From Zygnema cylindricum (Eukaryota > Streptophyta > Zygnematophyceae > Zygnematales > Zygnemataceae), in assembly GCA_037447655.1 (NCBI GenBank), contig JBBHKE010001474.1:225239-279580 (forward strand): DNA of 54,342 nt, in the 5' to 3' direction. Position 1 is the stretch's first letter; each line of letters begins with the position of its first letter. Positions 1 to 10,845 of this stretch are shown one piece after another. The translations under genes and the position numbers were made by a program. Below the pieces are notes generated by a model. The model was not told where the DNA came from. It was given only the letters and a program-made list of their open reading frames with translations, and made no database searches.

Positions 1-397
1 CAAAGGAAAGGGATTTTGACGGTGGATATTCCCTCTTTTCTAAGATCTAAATCATGTGTGTCTATAAACCCCCGGCCGATGTCACGGGAGTGGACCCCCC
101 TTCTCTAAATACTACTGATTGTGGCTACTAACCAGAGTCATAAGATCCCACATAAAAAACTTTTTAATCAGTTTCCGAGTCCTTACAAAATCTGTTATAT
201 TTCGTACCTCACTTTTTGAGGTACTTTGGGGTTAGTTCTCTCATTTCTCACTGTTACCACCTCTCATATAGAGATTGGTCAAATTCCTAAAATACTCTCT
301 TCTACCTCACGTTGTGCTTTTCTGTCAAGGATTTTTAGAACTCGTTTTACCACATCATCTTTCTAATTTATCTTGTGGTTCACTATCACGATCCTCA
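1..397. other. Unassigned sequence left of element A
   Basis: No recognisable gene. The copia integrase reading of element A (minus strand) stops matching its relatives at about 398, just after the ARSTLS-like stretch that follows the catalytic glutamate. The reverse strand here gives only short stop-broken frames. It could be a rearranged linker from the same element or another degraded repeat. Confidence 0.4.
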
Positions 398-1334
398 TGC
401 TGACAGCGTACTCCTAGCACTATCACTTGGTGTTCTATTTAATCTTTCTACTACACCATTTTGCTCAAGATTTTTAGGAACTGTCTTTTCGTGTTGCACT
501 CCATCTTCTCTCATAAAATCCTTAAACTGGTTAGAGATATACTCTCCACCATTGTCACTCTTTACTCTCTTGATTGGGGTTTCATGGAGTTTTTCACTCC
601 ATGCTTTATATTGTCTAAAACATTCCTGAGCCTTTGACTAATTTTTCAAAAAATACACCCTAGAATACTGAGACCAATCATCGGTGTTAGTCATCATAAA
701 TCTCTTCCCCCCAGGTGAGGGCACTGTAGCCGGCCCCCAAATATCTGTGTGTACTAAATCTAGAATCTTTTCTCCCTTATAGGTGGCAGTTTTAGGGAAA
801 GGAAACTTGTGTGCTTTACCTTGAGCACATCCACTACAATCACTTAGATTCTCACTCTCACCGAACTGAATCCCTTCCACTACTCCCATCTTTTTCATCT
901 TTTTTAACTTATCTAGATTCACATGCCTAAGCCTCTTATGCCACAACATTAAATCATGAACACCAACATAATAAAGTTTATTCTTTTCATTGCTTAAAAT
1001 CATCCGAAACATCCCTTGGCTACCTTTTTTAGCAGTGAAATATACTTCCTCCTAAAAACTAGCAGTAAAGACTCCTTTCCTAGTGTTAGTATCAATATCT
1101 TTATCATCTAATACAAACATAGAGATGAGGTTTAATTCAGCTCCGGAATAAACAATACATCGGAAAATGTGACTATGGATATCTTTCCGTCTTCTAACAC
1201 TTTCAGATCTACGATCCTACAAGAGTAGTAGTGATTATTCTCCCATCCTTGTGCTCTATCTCTACGGTGGGAATCTTTCTTATGTTAGTGAACAGGTGTT
1301 TATCCTTTCACAGGTGCATGGATGTACCTAAATC
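398..1334 (-). pseudogene. Element A pol fragment: protease edge, GAG-pre-integrase and integrase
   Basis: Decayed Ty1/copia polyprotein read on the minus strand. The protease signature is DLGTS (usual form DSGAS) at about 1320..1334. A GAG-pre-integrase block with the zinc-binding WHKRLRHVN and CSGCAQGK motifs (HHCC) lies at 638..1012, followed by the first catalytic Asp in HTDIWGP. Between 398 and 637 come the second Asp context and NGVVERLNRT, which keeps the third catalytic residue (Glu). Frame breaks occur near 1010..1300 and at 635. Reverse transcriptase and RNase H would lie to the left but are absent, since homology ends at about 398. It is clearly a relic. Confidence 0.85.
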
Positions 1335-2457
1335 TACAATCCAGCCAGCTTCACCTTTTAATCCATCGAAAGCACATTTCTGCTTTCTTGAAATTTTGAC
1401 CTTGTTTTTCGCTTCAAAATCCTCATCCATTAGGAGTTGATAGTCGTCGTCCTCGGATTCTGCCTCATGTACCTGTGTCACAAGGGATTTTTTCTTTCCT
1501 CTTGGGGGTCCACTGGTCTTCCCTTCCTTTAACCGTAGCTTAGTTAGCTTAATGCACTCCACCATATAGTGCTCTGGTTTCTTACAAAAATGGCACATTC
1601 CCTTGGGAGTCCTTTGTCCGAACTCGTCGATCTGATTTTTCTGCCCCCCTTTCCATAATTTCCGACCGGTTTCTTAGAATCATTCTTCTTCCAATCGGTC
1701 CCACCTGCCAAGGCTTGCCTACTCTTTCCTCATTTTCGGATCTCAATCGTATTCTCGCGAAACAAGAATCATCCCTACCACTAAATTCTATATCCACCTT
1801 GAGTCCGACAAGTCCTGCACACGGTTGACTATGTTCTCGAACTCATCTGGTAACTTCATGAGCAAGCAGTTAACCTTTATCTTTTCTATTTTAACCAGTC
1901 CAACACTCTCTAACTCCATCAAAAGTGGTGCGAGCTCATTAGAGAAATCCAACATCTTCCCCTCCTTTTATAAATATGCGTTTATTTTTTGATCAGCCAA
2001 CTGTAATTGCTTAATCGTACCACTTCGGTACATCTCTATGAGAGCCACCCAAAGATCGGATGCCCTCTCTACGTACAAATGAGGAGATGCAAGCCATTCA
2101 ATAAGATGGCGGAGGATGAAGTGCTTTGCCGCTATATTGTTGTAGTCCCGGGTATCGGTATCATTTTCCTCGTTCCTCGGAATAGGTGACATAAATGCCG
2201 AACCAGTTGCTAAAGGTGTGACTGTCTCCTTCTCCTTTCCTTTGTCCACAACCTCCCTATCTTTTGTCTCCTCCGTTGGAGATGGTTCCGCACCTCTAGT
2301 TAATCTGCTTCCTGTAAACCGTGGAGGGATCCCAAGACTGGATAGATGCCTAACCCATCCACTCACTATTCCCCAAAACCGTGTCTCACAAAAAGCTTCT
2401 CTCATCATAATTTCCTATAATATGAAACTTGTTCCATTGAAGATGGGCACCCTAGAG
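1335..2457 (-). pseudogene. Element A gag (copia capsid/nucleocapsid), broken
   Basis: Gag of a Ty1/copia element. The reading starts at the ATG inside the primer-binding site (MGPPSRVPIFNG type), passes the conserved CETRFWGIVSGWVR block (about 2340..2400), an acidic/charged linker and the helical LADQKINAYL block (about 1970..2000). It ends in a CX2CX4HX4C zinc knuckle, CHFCKKPEHYMVEC, at about 1554..1595, intact here. Stops and frameshifts separate these blocks (for example near 2425, 1968 and 1800), so no full Gag can be made. The 5' LTR of the same element lies directly upstream. Confidence 0.85.
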
Positions 2458-2472
2458 GGTGGGCCCATAACC
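2458..2472 (-). promoter_or_regulatory. Element A primer-binding site (initiator tRNA-Met half-tRNA type)
   Basis: On the minus strand it reads GGTTATGGGCCCACC. This is fully complementary to the anticodon loop and 5' stem of plant initiator tRNA-Met (GGUGGGCCCAUAACC), and it abuts the LTR end. The gag start codon lies within it. Confidence 0.75.
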
Positions 2473-3532
2473 TACAACTCTGAGACCTCCATAAATCCTC
2501 AGAGTAGGCAGCTCACATGAAGCCTCTAAGATAACCTTGCATCTTTGTGTTTCAACAAGAATAACTGCCACCTTGACAGAGAAAAACTCTAACCACCTTC
2601 ACGGTTGTGAAGGCAAGACTCTGTTGAGTGAATAACAAAAAGAATCTCTGAATTTTCTTCCCTGAGCATGAAGTTATGGAGGGTCAAAGTTGACCTTTTG
2701 TATAGAGGCTCTTTAGGAGAGAGGGTCTTATCTACCAAATTTTTCTAAGTTATATCTTTCTATAAAATTCTATCTACTGAAGTACGACACCAATCAAAAT
2801 ACAGTGTCGTACGGAAAGGTCTACGTCGGTGTACTTTTTGTACGGCCATTATACGACATGGCCAACAAGTCGACACATGCCATATTTGGATTCGTTCCAG
2901 TAATCCGTAGAGATGCCATAATCCGTGGAGATGCTGTTATCCAATGTGGTTGTGCCACATGTCAATAGATGTGGCATTGACCGTAAACCGCCAAAATCTT
3001 ATTCCGGGATCTCAATATTTTTTCGCGACTGTCTGATCAAAATCGGGTTTCAATCGTAGCCGTCATAAATACTTGCGCAATTTTTGTTTCGGTTTCGAAT
3101 TAAAATGCGGGGTATCTGTTTCGAGATGTTCCGTATCCCGTGCAATACAAATTGTATCTATGTCCTAATATGTCGTTAAGTGAAATAGTCTACGTGTAAA
3201 CATTTATATAGCTATTATAACTTATATCATGTAACCCTGGTCATAGACTTAATTGGATAAAGCTACCAGCTACCGGCAGCTTTGATCAACGGCAAGTACT
3301 AGGTTCAAATCGTGGGCCCATCAAGACCATTTTAGTAAATCTACCAATCAACTGTCTGTCTCCCTCTGGATAGCATAGGCAGCCATGGCTATTGCTCCCT
3401 CTCCAACTTTTAGTGACTACAAGAAGTGTGGGAGCTAAAGAAAGGAGTTAGAGGCAGACTGCCTTTGTCTCTTTTCTACATTGTATCTTTTACAAAACCT
3501 AGAAAATACTAAAAAAACCTCTAATTTCTACA
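2473..3532 (-). repeat. Element A 5' LTR
   Basis: In its own sense the LTR starts TGTAGAAATTAG and ends in a CAGAGTTG tail beside the primer-binding site. It is about 1.06 kb and is closely related to both B LTRs. It holds the antisense tRNA-like module (3249..3320), a G-box-like CACATG/CACGTG site, the GTAC cluster (about 2780..2870) and the TATA region (about 2695..2705). The right edge cuts the gag of element H, so A inserted into H. The flanking 5 bp are cactt, and the partner duplication is outside the window. Confidence 0.85.
3249..3320 (+). other. tRNA-like module in element A LTR (antisense to the LTR)
   Basis: A D-arm-like TTGGATAAAGC is followed about 40 bases later by a T-arm/box B match, AGGTTCAAATC. 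There is no matching acceptor stem, so it is tRNA-derived rather than a tRNA gene. Confidence 0.55.
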
Positions 3533-3639
3533 CACTTGTCCACTGACAATACCCCAATATCGTTTTTCACACAAAGCCCCTACCATCATGGCTTCCCAAT
3601 AAATAAACCCTGATCCGTTGAAGATGGGCACCTTAGAGG
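3533..3639 (-). pseudogene. Element H gag N-terminal fragment
   Basis: The minus strand keeps the start of a copia Gag (the CAPI-/VPIF-like start, then an EAMMVGALCEK-type block and a GIVSGQV-like block), then breaks off at the right edge of element A's LTR. The reading frame is damaged. The rest of H's internal region is not in the window. Confidence 0.7.
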
Positions 3640-3654
3640 GGTGAGCCCATAACC
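3640..3654 (-). promoter_or_regulatory. Element H primer-binding site
   Basis: Minus strand GGTTATGGGCTCACC has one difference from the complement of the initiator tRNA-Met anticodon arm. It sits directly at the LTR edge. Confidence 0.65.
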
Positions 3655-4659
3655 TGCAATTCTGTGTGACCCATTCGACTACGAAATTCAAGAAGCCTCT
3701 AGATAGTTTTGATTGTCCCTTCTTCAGCTAGGATGACTGCTACCTAAGGAAGCAAATAGACAATCTGACTTCTTCTTTGTGCAATCTACAGTCCCCTGTG
3801 TTTGTAGCAAAAAAAAATCACTGAAAACTCCCAACGTGGCGATTAATTATCAAGTAGCAAAGATGCCAATATTTATACAAGCTCATTCGGAGGGAGGCGA
3901 CTATTTTTTCAATCCTCTAAGTCCCAAACCCCACTCACAACCCTTATCTACTGATGTACGAACCAATCAGGGAACTGTAAAATACAGAAATGTACCATGG
4001 CCGATGTACTTTCTGTACGGCCTGTGTAAGACAACGCCATGGAGTGGAGGCTTGTCTTCTCTAGACTTGTTCTCATGCTATCCGGGATTCTCGCTTTCCA
4101 ATCCCATTATGCCACGTGGCTCTAGGTCATGTCACGCTCGAAAACCGTCAAAGTGGCTATTCCGGGATCTCGGCGATGATACGTGCCGTCGGATATAGAC
4201 CGGTTTTAAATATTAGCCATTTAAAACAAATGTCCGGTACATTTGTTTCGTGCGGGTTTTGGTTTGTACTATATTACAACTAGTCTCTATGCTTCCTATC
4301 TATAATTATGTTAATCGGATTAATTTTCTTTAGCACTGTTTAAGTAGAAGTTAAACCCTATATAATCTAAAGAACTTGTACGACATACCGGTTAGAGCTG
4401 ACTGCTACGCCTCGCTTTACTGGTAGGGAGTTCGAGTCCTGCCGAACTTTACCTTTTTGTTAAGTGTAACTTATATCACTCTACAAACCTGCCTGTGTAG
4501 CTAAGGCAGCCATAGCTCCACCACTGTCTCTCACCTTCAGTAACTGCAACAAGTATAGGGGCTAGAGAGAGAAGGGGCTAGAGAGAGAAGGTGGAGGCAG
4601 ACTGTCTGTGCTTTAATATATTCTAACCTAGAAAATACCCCCTAAATCTAGTGATTTCA
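3655..4659 (-). repeat. Element H 5' LTR
   Basis: About 1 kb LTR read on the minus strand, ending beside the primer-binding site at 3654. Its outer edge is near gatttca (4653..4659) and is not precise. It carries GTAC inverted repeats (about 3955..4030), a CCACGTGGC G-box (about 4111..4119) and the clearest tRNA-like module of the window (4385..4445). Plus-strand element C begins 3 bp beyond it. Confidence 0.75.
4385..4445 (+). other. tRNA-like module in element H LTR (antisense to the LTR)
   Basis: D-arm-like CCGGTTAGAGC is followed by an anticodon-arm-length spacer and AGTTCGAGTCCTGCC, which matches the T-arm (box B) of eukaryotic tRNA-Arg very well. The acceptor stem is not preserved. Confidence 0.65.
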
Positions 4660-4800
4660 GTTGTTGAAAAGAGGTAATTAAATAGTTCACTTCTCTATTT
4701 TAGTCTTACTTTAAAGAGAGAGAGAGAGAGGATCAAAGGCACACTATGGTTGCCGCCATATTTAGAAAGTGGCAGAATTTGAAGTTGAGGATAATTTACA

Positions 4801-4880
4801 AAAATGTTGCCTTTGTCTAGATTTGAACCTAGGTCTGTGGTTCACTGTGAAGACGTTAGCCTTATCCACTAAGGCGTTAC
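4801..4880 (-). other. tRNA-like module in element C LTR (antisense)
   Basis: On the minus strand GCC-TTAGTGGATAA-GGC forms a D-arm (3-bp stem, 11-nt loop). Downstream AGGTTCAAATCT matches box B in 10 of 11 positions and sits between CTAG/CTAG stem halves. The D-arm resembles tRNA-Arg. The acceptor ends do not pair, so it is not a functional tRNA gene. Confidence 0.65.
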
Positions 4881-5076
4881 CGAAACGATACACTTAAAGG
4901 ATTTCAAAGGTAATTAAACATTAACACAACGGCTAATTAACACCAAACTAACGAAGAGGAACAATTCATGCACGTATGCAAATCTGAACCGTGTTAAATA
5001 TGTTTTGATCGGACGGCCTGAATTGTAGCCGCCACTCGAAGTGAGATTTTGGCGGCATTCGGAGATTGCGTCACGC

Positions 5077-5092
5077 GGTGCCACGTGGCACC
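5077..5092. promoter_or_regulatory. Perfect 16-bp palindrome with G-box core in C LTR
   Basis: GGTGCCACGTGGCACC is its own reverse complement. The CACGTG core and ACGTGGC flank match the G-box/ABA-response element bound by plant bZIP and bHLH factors. It lies about 90 bp upstream of the GTAC cluster. Confidence 0.6.
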
Positions 5093-5164
5093 ACATTATT
5101 TGATACCGGAGAAGATGGGAGGAGGAACCATGGCTCCCGATTTGAGAGGTGTCACCTTGTAGAC

Positions 5165-5225
5165 CAAGTCGTACAATGGACGTACAATAAGTACATTGCC
5201 CATTGTACCTTCTTGTACTACATAG
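5165..5225 (+). promoter_or_regulatory. GTAC inverted-repeat cluster of C LTR
   Basis: Five GTAC cores in about 60 bp (gtcgtacaatggacgtac, then aagtac, ttgtac, cttgtac). The same cluster sits at the same place in the other copia LTRs. GTAC is the core bound by plant SBP-domain factors, but that role is only inferred here. Confidence 0.5.
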
Positions 5226-5549
5226 TGTTCTTATTGGACTAGGGTTTATTAGTAGGTAGTCGTGAGTAGGCACATCAAGACTTAGTGATATTTAGGTACC
5301 TCTCTCTAAAAGAGCTGGTAACTATTAAGGTCATCTTTGACCAGCCATAACTTACTCAGGGGAGCAAATTCAGTGATTCTTTTTAAGTTTGACTCAAGGG
5401 AGTCCAATCCTCACAAGGGTGAGGGTGGTCAAAATATTCGTGTGCATGGGTGGCACTTATTCAGTGGGAAAGTGGAAGGGGCAAATATTATCCTAGAGGC
5501 TTTACATAGGCTGCTCATTCTGTGGGTCAATGTAGACCACATAATTTCA

Positions 5550-5564
5550 AGTTATGGGCCCACC
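5550..5564 (+). promoter_or_regulatory. Element C primer-binding site
   Basis: AGTTATGGGCCCACC is 14/15 complementary to the initiator tRNA-Met anticodon arm and immediately follows the LTR. The gag ATG (5554) lies inside it. Confidence 0.75.
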
Positions 5565-6495
5565 CTCTAGGGTACCCATATTTCATGGATCAGACTTTTT
5601 ATATTGGGAAATGATGATGGAGGGAGAAATATTTGAGAAGCATCTATGGGGCATAGTTGCTGGACAAATTCGATGCCCACCTCCACTTGGGTTTGGAGGG
5701 ACACGTTTTTTTGGCACCTCCACCACTACTTTAGCAAGAACAGCTGCCACCATCACCGAGGATGAAGATGACGAAGGAGAGGAGATTGTCATGGAAGGAG
5801 AAAAGGGATGAGTTGCAACTCAAGTGACACCATTGCCGAAGGCGATACCGGCAGCAGCACCACCAGCAACGGTGACAAGGGTTCACACCGTCAAATCAGA
5901 GTATGAGAAGTGGAACTACAAAGACAAGGTTGCTAAGCTATTAATTCTTAAAAGTGTAGCAAAGGGCATTGCCATTCGCCTTATGCATGTCAAATCTTCA
6001 TCTCAGATTTGGATATCACTAGTTAATAAATATAAGAGTGGATCATTGCAAAATCAACAGTTGGCAGAAATAAGATTGCTGTTTATACCTATAAGGGAGA
6101 AAGCATGAATAATTATTGCAATGATTTAGCAGCATTGTTTAGAGAGCTAGAGAGTGCAGGTAACTCATAATCTGAGAGACAAAGAGTGAACAAATTAATG
6201 ATGAAACTGCGTGCAGAATATAAGAATATCATTAACCGATTGTAAGATATAGGAGATAGCAATTGGAATTGGGATGACACAGTGGGAATGATTTTAGTGA
6301 AAGAAAGCACCATAGAGCTTAGTTCAAGGAGTCCTATTGTTCAAGCATTCATGATGAGGAAGAGGACGAAGAAAACGAACCAAAAGAGGAGCTTGAGGCG
6401 CTTCTTTTTAATTCAAATACCATTGAAAAGCATGTCAACATTTCACGGAGACAGAAGTGTGCTTTCGGAGGTAAGAGGGATCCACCCGAGGATGG
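5554..6495 (+). pseudogene. Element C gag with the zinc knuckle deleted
   Basis: Starts at the ATG within the primer-binding site: MGPPSRVPIFHG, then EMMMEGEIFEKHLWGIVAGQIR, the KYKSGSLQNQQLAE block and a decayed LVKESTIEL block. Stops at about 5811, 6106 and 6168 break it. After VQAF (about 6344) it jumps directly to the acidic HDEEEDEEN stretch, so the nucleocapsid CX2CX4HX4C knuckle present in F, G and A is missing. The junction lies in short caag homology, consistent with a small repeat-mediated deletion. It cannot encode Gag. Confidence 0.85.
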
Positions 6496-9400
6496 GTGGA
6501 TCATAGACTCAAGGGCCTCAATGCATATGTGCAAAGATAAGAGGTGGTTCACTAAACTAAGAAAGACCGCAACAGTTCATATAGAGTACTGAGATGGTAG
6601 AGTTGAAACCACATCTCTTAATGGAACCGTTGACTTGAAGGTTCTTGTTGATGGAAAGGCCTCAATTGTAACATTCTCATACATTATTTACATTCCACAG
6701 CTTAGCAAGAACCTAGTCTCAATCGCTGTCCAAGATGAAAAAGAGTTTGAAACAAGAACTAGGAAAGGAATCTTCACAGCAAGCTTTCATAATGAGGTTT
6801 ATTTCATAGCTGAGAAGGGCAGTCAACGGATGTTCAGAATTGCTTTCTGTAATGAAAAGAGTGTTCACTACTCGTGTGCAAGTGAGATGATGCTTTGGTA
6901 CAAAAGGTTGGGGCATGTGCATCTAGATAGATGAAAGAAAATGAAGAAAAAGGGAATAGTGGAGGGTATTACTTTTGAGGATGATGAGACCTTCGATGAT
7001 TGTAGTGGATGTGCGAAAGGAAGATTCATAGACTTCCATTTCCAAAAGCAACCACATTTAGGACAGAGAAAGTATAGGATCTAATTCACACTGATGTTTG
7101 GGGACCCGCTAGGAATGATTCACATAGGGGGAAGAGATGGATGTTAACCATCACAGATGATTACTCTACATACACGAAGGTATACTTTATCAGACACAAG
7201 TCAAAGGTACTGAGATGTTTCAAAGAGTATAAAGTATGGAGTGAAAAACTACATGAAACCTTAATAAAAGAGATAAGAAGTGATAATGGGAAAGAATACA
7301 CCTCAAGGGAATTTGAATAATATCTTAAAGAAGAAGGAAGTCTTCATGAGAAAACCGTTCCCTATAATCCGAAACAAAATAGAGTAGTTAAAAGAGTGAA
7401 TATAACTTTAGGAGATATGTCCAGAAGTATGTTAATTGATAAAAAGATAGGGTTGCATTTTTGGGCCGAGAATATGAACTATGGTAACTTCATCAAAAAT
7501 ATAGTCCTAACTTCAACAAATATGGAGGAAACTCTGTATGAAAGATAGACAAGAAGAAAGCCTGATTTTTCTAGTTTGAGGGTGTTCGGACATCAAGTCT
7601 ACAGTTTGGATTGCAATAAGACTAAATAGAAGTTAGAGGGGAGAGGGAAACCACGATATCTAGTAGGATATGATGAGAGCACAAAAGGATACCGAGTGTA
7701 TGAATTGAAAAAGAGAGATATAATTTTGGTAAAACACATAATGGTGATGAATGAAGAGAAGTCCATTGATCTATTCAAATATAATAAAGATGTAAAAATC
7801 AAATTTGAAACGTATCCGTTTTCTGACTTGAACTTTGAAAATGAAAAAAATAAAGATGGAGAAAAAAAAATCTGCAGATCTACCAAAGGAGATGGAGGAA
7901 ATATCAACATCCGAGGTAACGCCACAATCCGAAGTGGAAACCGATGAGAAACTTCATAAGACACCGGAATTGGAAGATAGGGGAGCTGAAAATCATCCTA
8001 AATGAAACCCAAAGATGCTTTCCATACCGGCGTGCAATTTTGAACGGGGAAGAAGAAGTAGTAAACGACTTCAAGAAAAACAAGTAAATAACCAAGTCAC
8101 AAAGATGTCTCACCCAGATGAACCTCAAACATACTTAGAGGCCATAAACACCCTAGAAAGTAGCCGGTGGATCACTGCTATAAATGAAAATATTGCCTCC
8201 AGGAAGCCAATACATAGGAGTTGGTAGATTGCCCACCGAACCAAAAATCGATCGGATGTAAGTGGGTTTTTAAACTTAAATTAAACACAGACAATACCAT
8301 TGAGAGGTACAAAGCTAGGTTGGGTGCAAAAGGTTATACTAAAAAGGAGGGGATAGACAATGAAGAAACCTTCGCACCAGTAGTCAGATTTCCTTCTGTT
8401 AGAAATCTTTTAGGTTTAGCCGCAGCCAAGAATATGGAAATACACCAGATGGATATTAAAACTGCCTTTTTGCACGGAGAGTTAAAAGAAGAAATTTACA
8501 TAAGGCAACGGGAAGGATTCGTGGAAAGTGGGGAAGAAAGCAAGGTATGCAAACTGATTAAATCACTTTGTGGGCTTAAACAAGCCCCTTAACAATGAAA
8601 TATAAAGCTAAACGAATTTCTGACCGATTTGGAGTATATTATAATTAGTTTAGATCACTCAATGTATTTATTCGTGGATGAGAATGGAGTGATATTTTTT
8701 GCTATTTATGTGGATGATTTGTTGGTCCTAAGCAAGTCGTTAGATAAGATTAACAAACTAAAACGAGATTTAAGAAGCCACTTTGATATGAAAGGTCTCG
8801 ACGAAGCAAAGTACATTTTGTAAATTCAGATGGAAAGAGATAGAGGGAATATGATTATAAGACTAACTCAAAAAGATACATTTAGTAATATGCTAGAAAA
8901 ATTTCAGATGGAAAAAACAAGCGAATGTACTACTCCCACGGATCTGAAAAAAGTGTTTGAGACGAGAGAATAAAGAGGAATATTGATCATTAATGATAAG
9001 ATGGATGAGATAGAAAGAAAACTTATGGAAAATATCCCTTATCAACAAATTGTAAGAAGTTTAATATATTTTATAAACAGTACCCGTCCGGATATAGCTG
9101 CAATTGTAGGGGTCGTTAGTAGAAGTTTAAATGAACTTAGAAAGAGAGACTAAGAGGCTGCCAAAAGGGTGATAAGGTATGTGGTAGAGACAAGGGAATT
9201 GTGGTTGCATTTAGGAGGGGAGCACACTAACATCACCACTCGGAGTGATGCCAGTTATGGAGATGTGTCTTTAAGGCGGTGTACGACTGGATATGTGTTA
9301 CAAATTGGATGTGGTGCATGTTGTTGGAGTAGTAAGCAACAAAAATTAGTTGCTCAGTCCACTATGGAGGCGAAATACATGGCTTCCTGTGTTGCCACCA

Positions 9401-9612
9401 AAGAATTAATGTGGGTTAAATCTCTCATTGAAGAACTTGGGTTCATGAAGTCTGGATCTCAAAATGATTTTTGTTATAATCAAGTTGTTTTCTCTATTGC
9501 AGCTTATCCGAAACATCACTTCAAAGCTAAGCATATGGATATTAGACTAAGTTATGTCAGAGAAAAGGTTGAAAATAAAATCATAAATTGGTTCATAAAA
9601 CTGATAGAGAAA
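6496..9612 (+). pseudogene. Element C pol: protease, integrase, reverse transcriptase, RNase H (decayed)
   Basis: Protease motif DSRAS (DSGAS with Gly to Arg) at about 6507..6521. A pre-integrase block 6635..6930 contains WYKRLGHVH. Integrase has CSGC, HTDVWGP and SDNGKEY, but the third-residue region reads NRVVKRVN, so the catalytic Glu is lost. Reverse transcriptase (RVT_2) lies at 8221..8823 with [22 protein letters not shown] and an intact YVDDLL near 8707. RNase H spans 9169..9612 with RSDASYGD, STMEAKYMA and a worn AAYPKHHFKAKHMDIR end. Many stops and frameshifts occur (6934, 7318, 7627, 8590, 8821, 8971, 9151), so no complete enzyme is possible. Confidence 0.9.
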
Positions 9613-9700
9613 TGATTGCACACATGATGACAAAACCAGTGCCTTCCCCTAAGTTGATTTATTGCAGAGAAAACTGTGGATTAAAATTAAAAAGTGACTA

Positions 9701-9714
9701 AAAATTAAAGGGAG
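9701..9714 (+). promoter_or_regulatory. Element C polypurine tract
   Basis: aaaattaaagggag directly precedes the 3' LTR start TGTTGAAAA, the expected place of the plus-strand primer. Confidence 0.7.
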
Positions 9715-9793
9715 TGTTGAAAAGAGGTAATTAAATAGTTCACTTCTCTATTTTAGTTTTACTTTAAAGAGAGAGAGTGAGGATCAAAGGCAC
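9715..9793 (+). repeat. Element C 3' LTR, first 79 bp only
   Basis: Matches the start of the C 5' LTR through the GA repeat and ggatcaaaggcac, then is replaced by the element B LTR. The missing remainder of the C LTR is not found on the far side of B. Confidence 0.85.
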
Positions 9794-10845
9794 TCCAACT
9801 CTGAGACCTCCATTGGCCCTCAGAGTAAGCAGCTCACACGAAGCCTCTAAGATAACCCTGACCCCTTTGTGTTTCAACAAAAATAACTATCATCTTAGCA
9901 AACAAAAACTGTAACCACTTCCACCCCTCTGAAGGTAAGACTCCTCTGAGTGAATAGCAAAAAGAATCTTTGAATTTGCTCCCTTGAGCAGTAAGTTTTG
10001 GACGGTCAAAGTTGACGTTTTGTATAGAGGCTATCTGAGAGAGAGGGTCATATCTACCAAATTTTCCTAAGTCCTATCTCTCTCTAAAACTCTATCTACT
10101 GAAGTACGACACCAATCAAAATACTCTGTCGTACAGAAAGGTATAGGTACCATTGTACTTTCTGTACGGCCGTTGTATGACATGGCCAACCAGTCGACAC
10201 ATGTCATATATGGATTTGTTTACATTATCCCTGGAGATGCCGTAATCCAATGTGGTCGTGCCACGTGTCAATCGATGTGGTGGTGACCGAAAACCGCCAA
10301 AATCCTATTCCCCGATCTCGGCATCCTTCGCGGTCGTCCGATAAAAACCGCAATTTAATCGTAGCCATCATAAATGAATGCGCGATATTTATTTTGCTAT
10401 CAAAACAAAATCCGCGGTATTTGTTTCGGAACCATATCGTACTCCGTACTTTACAAACCAGTATCCATGCGCGACATCTATAGTTTCAGTTAAATGAATT
10501 AGTTCACGTTTTATAGTTTATATATGTGTCGAACCCAATATGTCTCAACACCGATCCTAATCTATCGGATTAAGCTACCGTCTATATCTAAATTGTTGGA
10601 CGGTATGTACTATGATCAAATCCTAGGTCCGTCAAGTATATTTTGGTAAATCTACCAAAATCTACAACCTGTCTCTTTATCTCTTAAGCAGCATAGGCAA
10701 CCATAGCTCTAGCTTCCTCTTCAACTTTCAGTGACTACAACAAGTGTGGGAGCTGAAGAGAAGAGTTAGAAGCAGACTGCCTCGGCTTCTTTTCTGTTTT
10801 TCATTTTAGACCTAGAAAATACTAAAATAACCATTAATTTCTACA
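9794..10845 (-). repeat. Element B 3' LTR
   Basis: 1052 bp. In sense it starts TGTAGAAATTAATGG. It contains the antisense tRNA-like module (10561..10632), a CCACGTG site (about 10260), the GTAC cluster (about 10100..10180) and a TATA-like stretch near 10020. Its left edge interrupts the element C LTR. Confidence 0.88.
10561..10632 (+). other. tRNA-like module in B 3' LTR (antisense)
   Basis: CTATCGGATTAAGC D-arm-like, then GATCAAATCC as box B. It is the same module as at 18274..18345. Confidence 0.45.

Larger units (their letters stand above)
4662..5549 (+). repeat. Element C 5' LTR
   Basis: 888 bp, TGTTGAAAA...ATTTCA, ending directly before the primer-binding site. It contains a GA microsatellite (4713..4730), an antisense tRNA-like module (4801..4880), a 16-bp perfect palindrome around a G-box (5077..5092) and a GTAC cluster (5165..5225). 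The first ~79 bp recur at 9715. Confidence 0.88.
4662..9793 (+). mobile_element. Element C: Ty1/copia retrotransposon, plus strand, 3' LTR truncated
   Basis: Order is 5' LTR, half-tRNA primer site, gag, protease, integrase, reverse transcriptase, RNase H, purine tract, then the first 79 bp of the 3' LTR. The 3' LTR copy stops at 9793, where the minus-strand LTR of element B begins. The LTR starts TGTTGAAAAGAGG in both copies. All ORFs are broken. Because the 3' end is cut, no flanking duplication can be tested for C. Confidence 0.9.

Noticed and set aside
3779-4198. 139-codon frame
   Set aside because: It lies in element H's LTR, antisense, with no protein-like features.
4385-4880. Functional tRNA genes in the LTRs of H and C
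   Set aside because: D- and T-arm-like parts exist but no acceptor stems pair and anticodon arms are poor, so they are called tRNA-like only.
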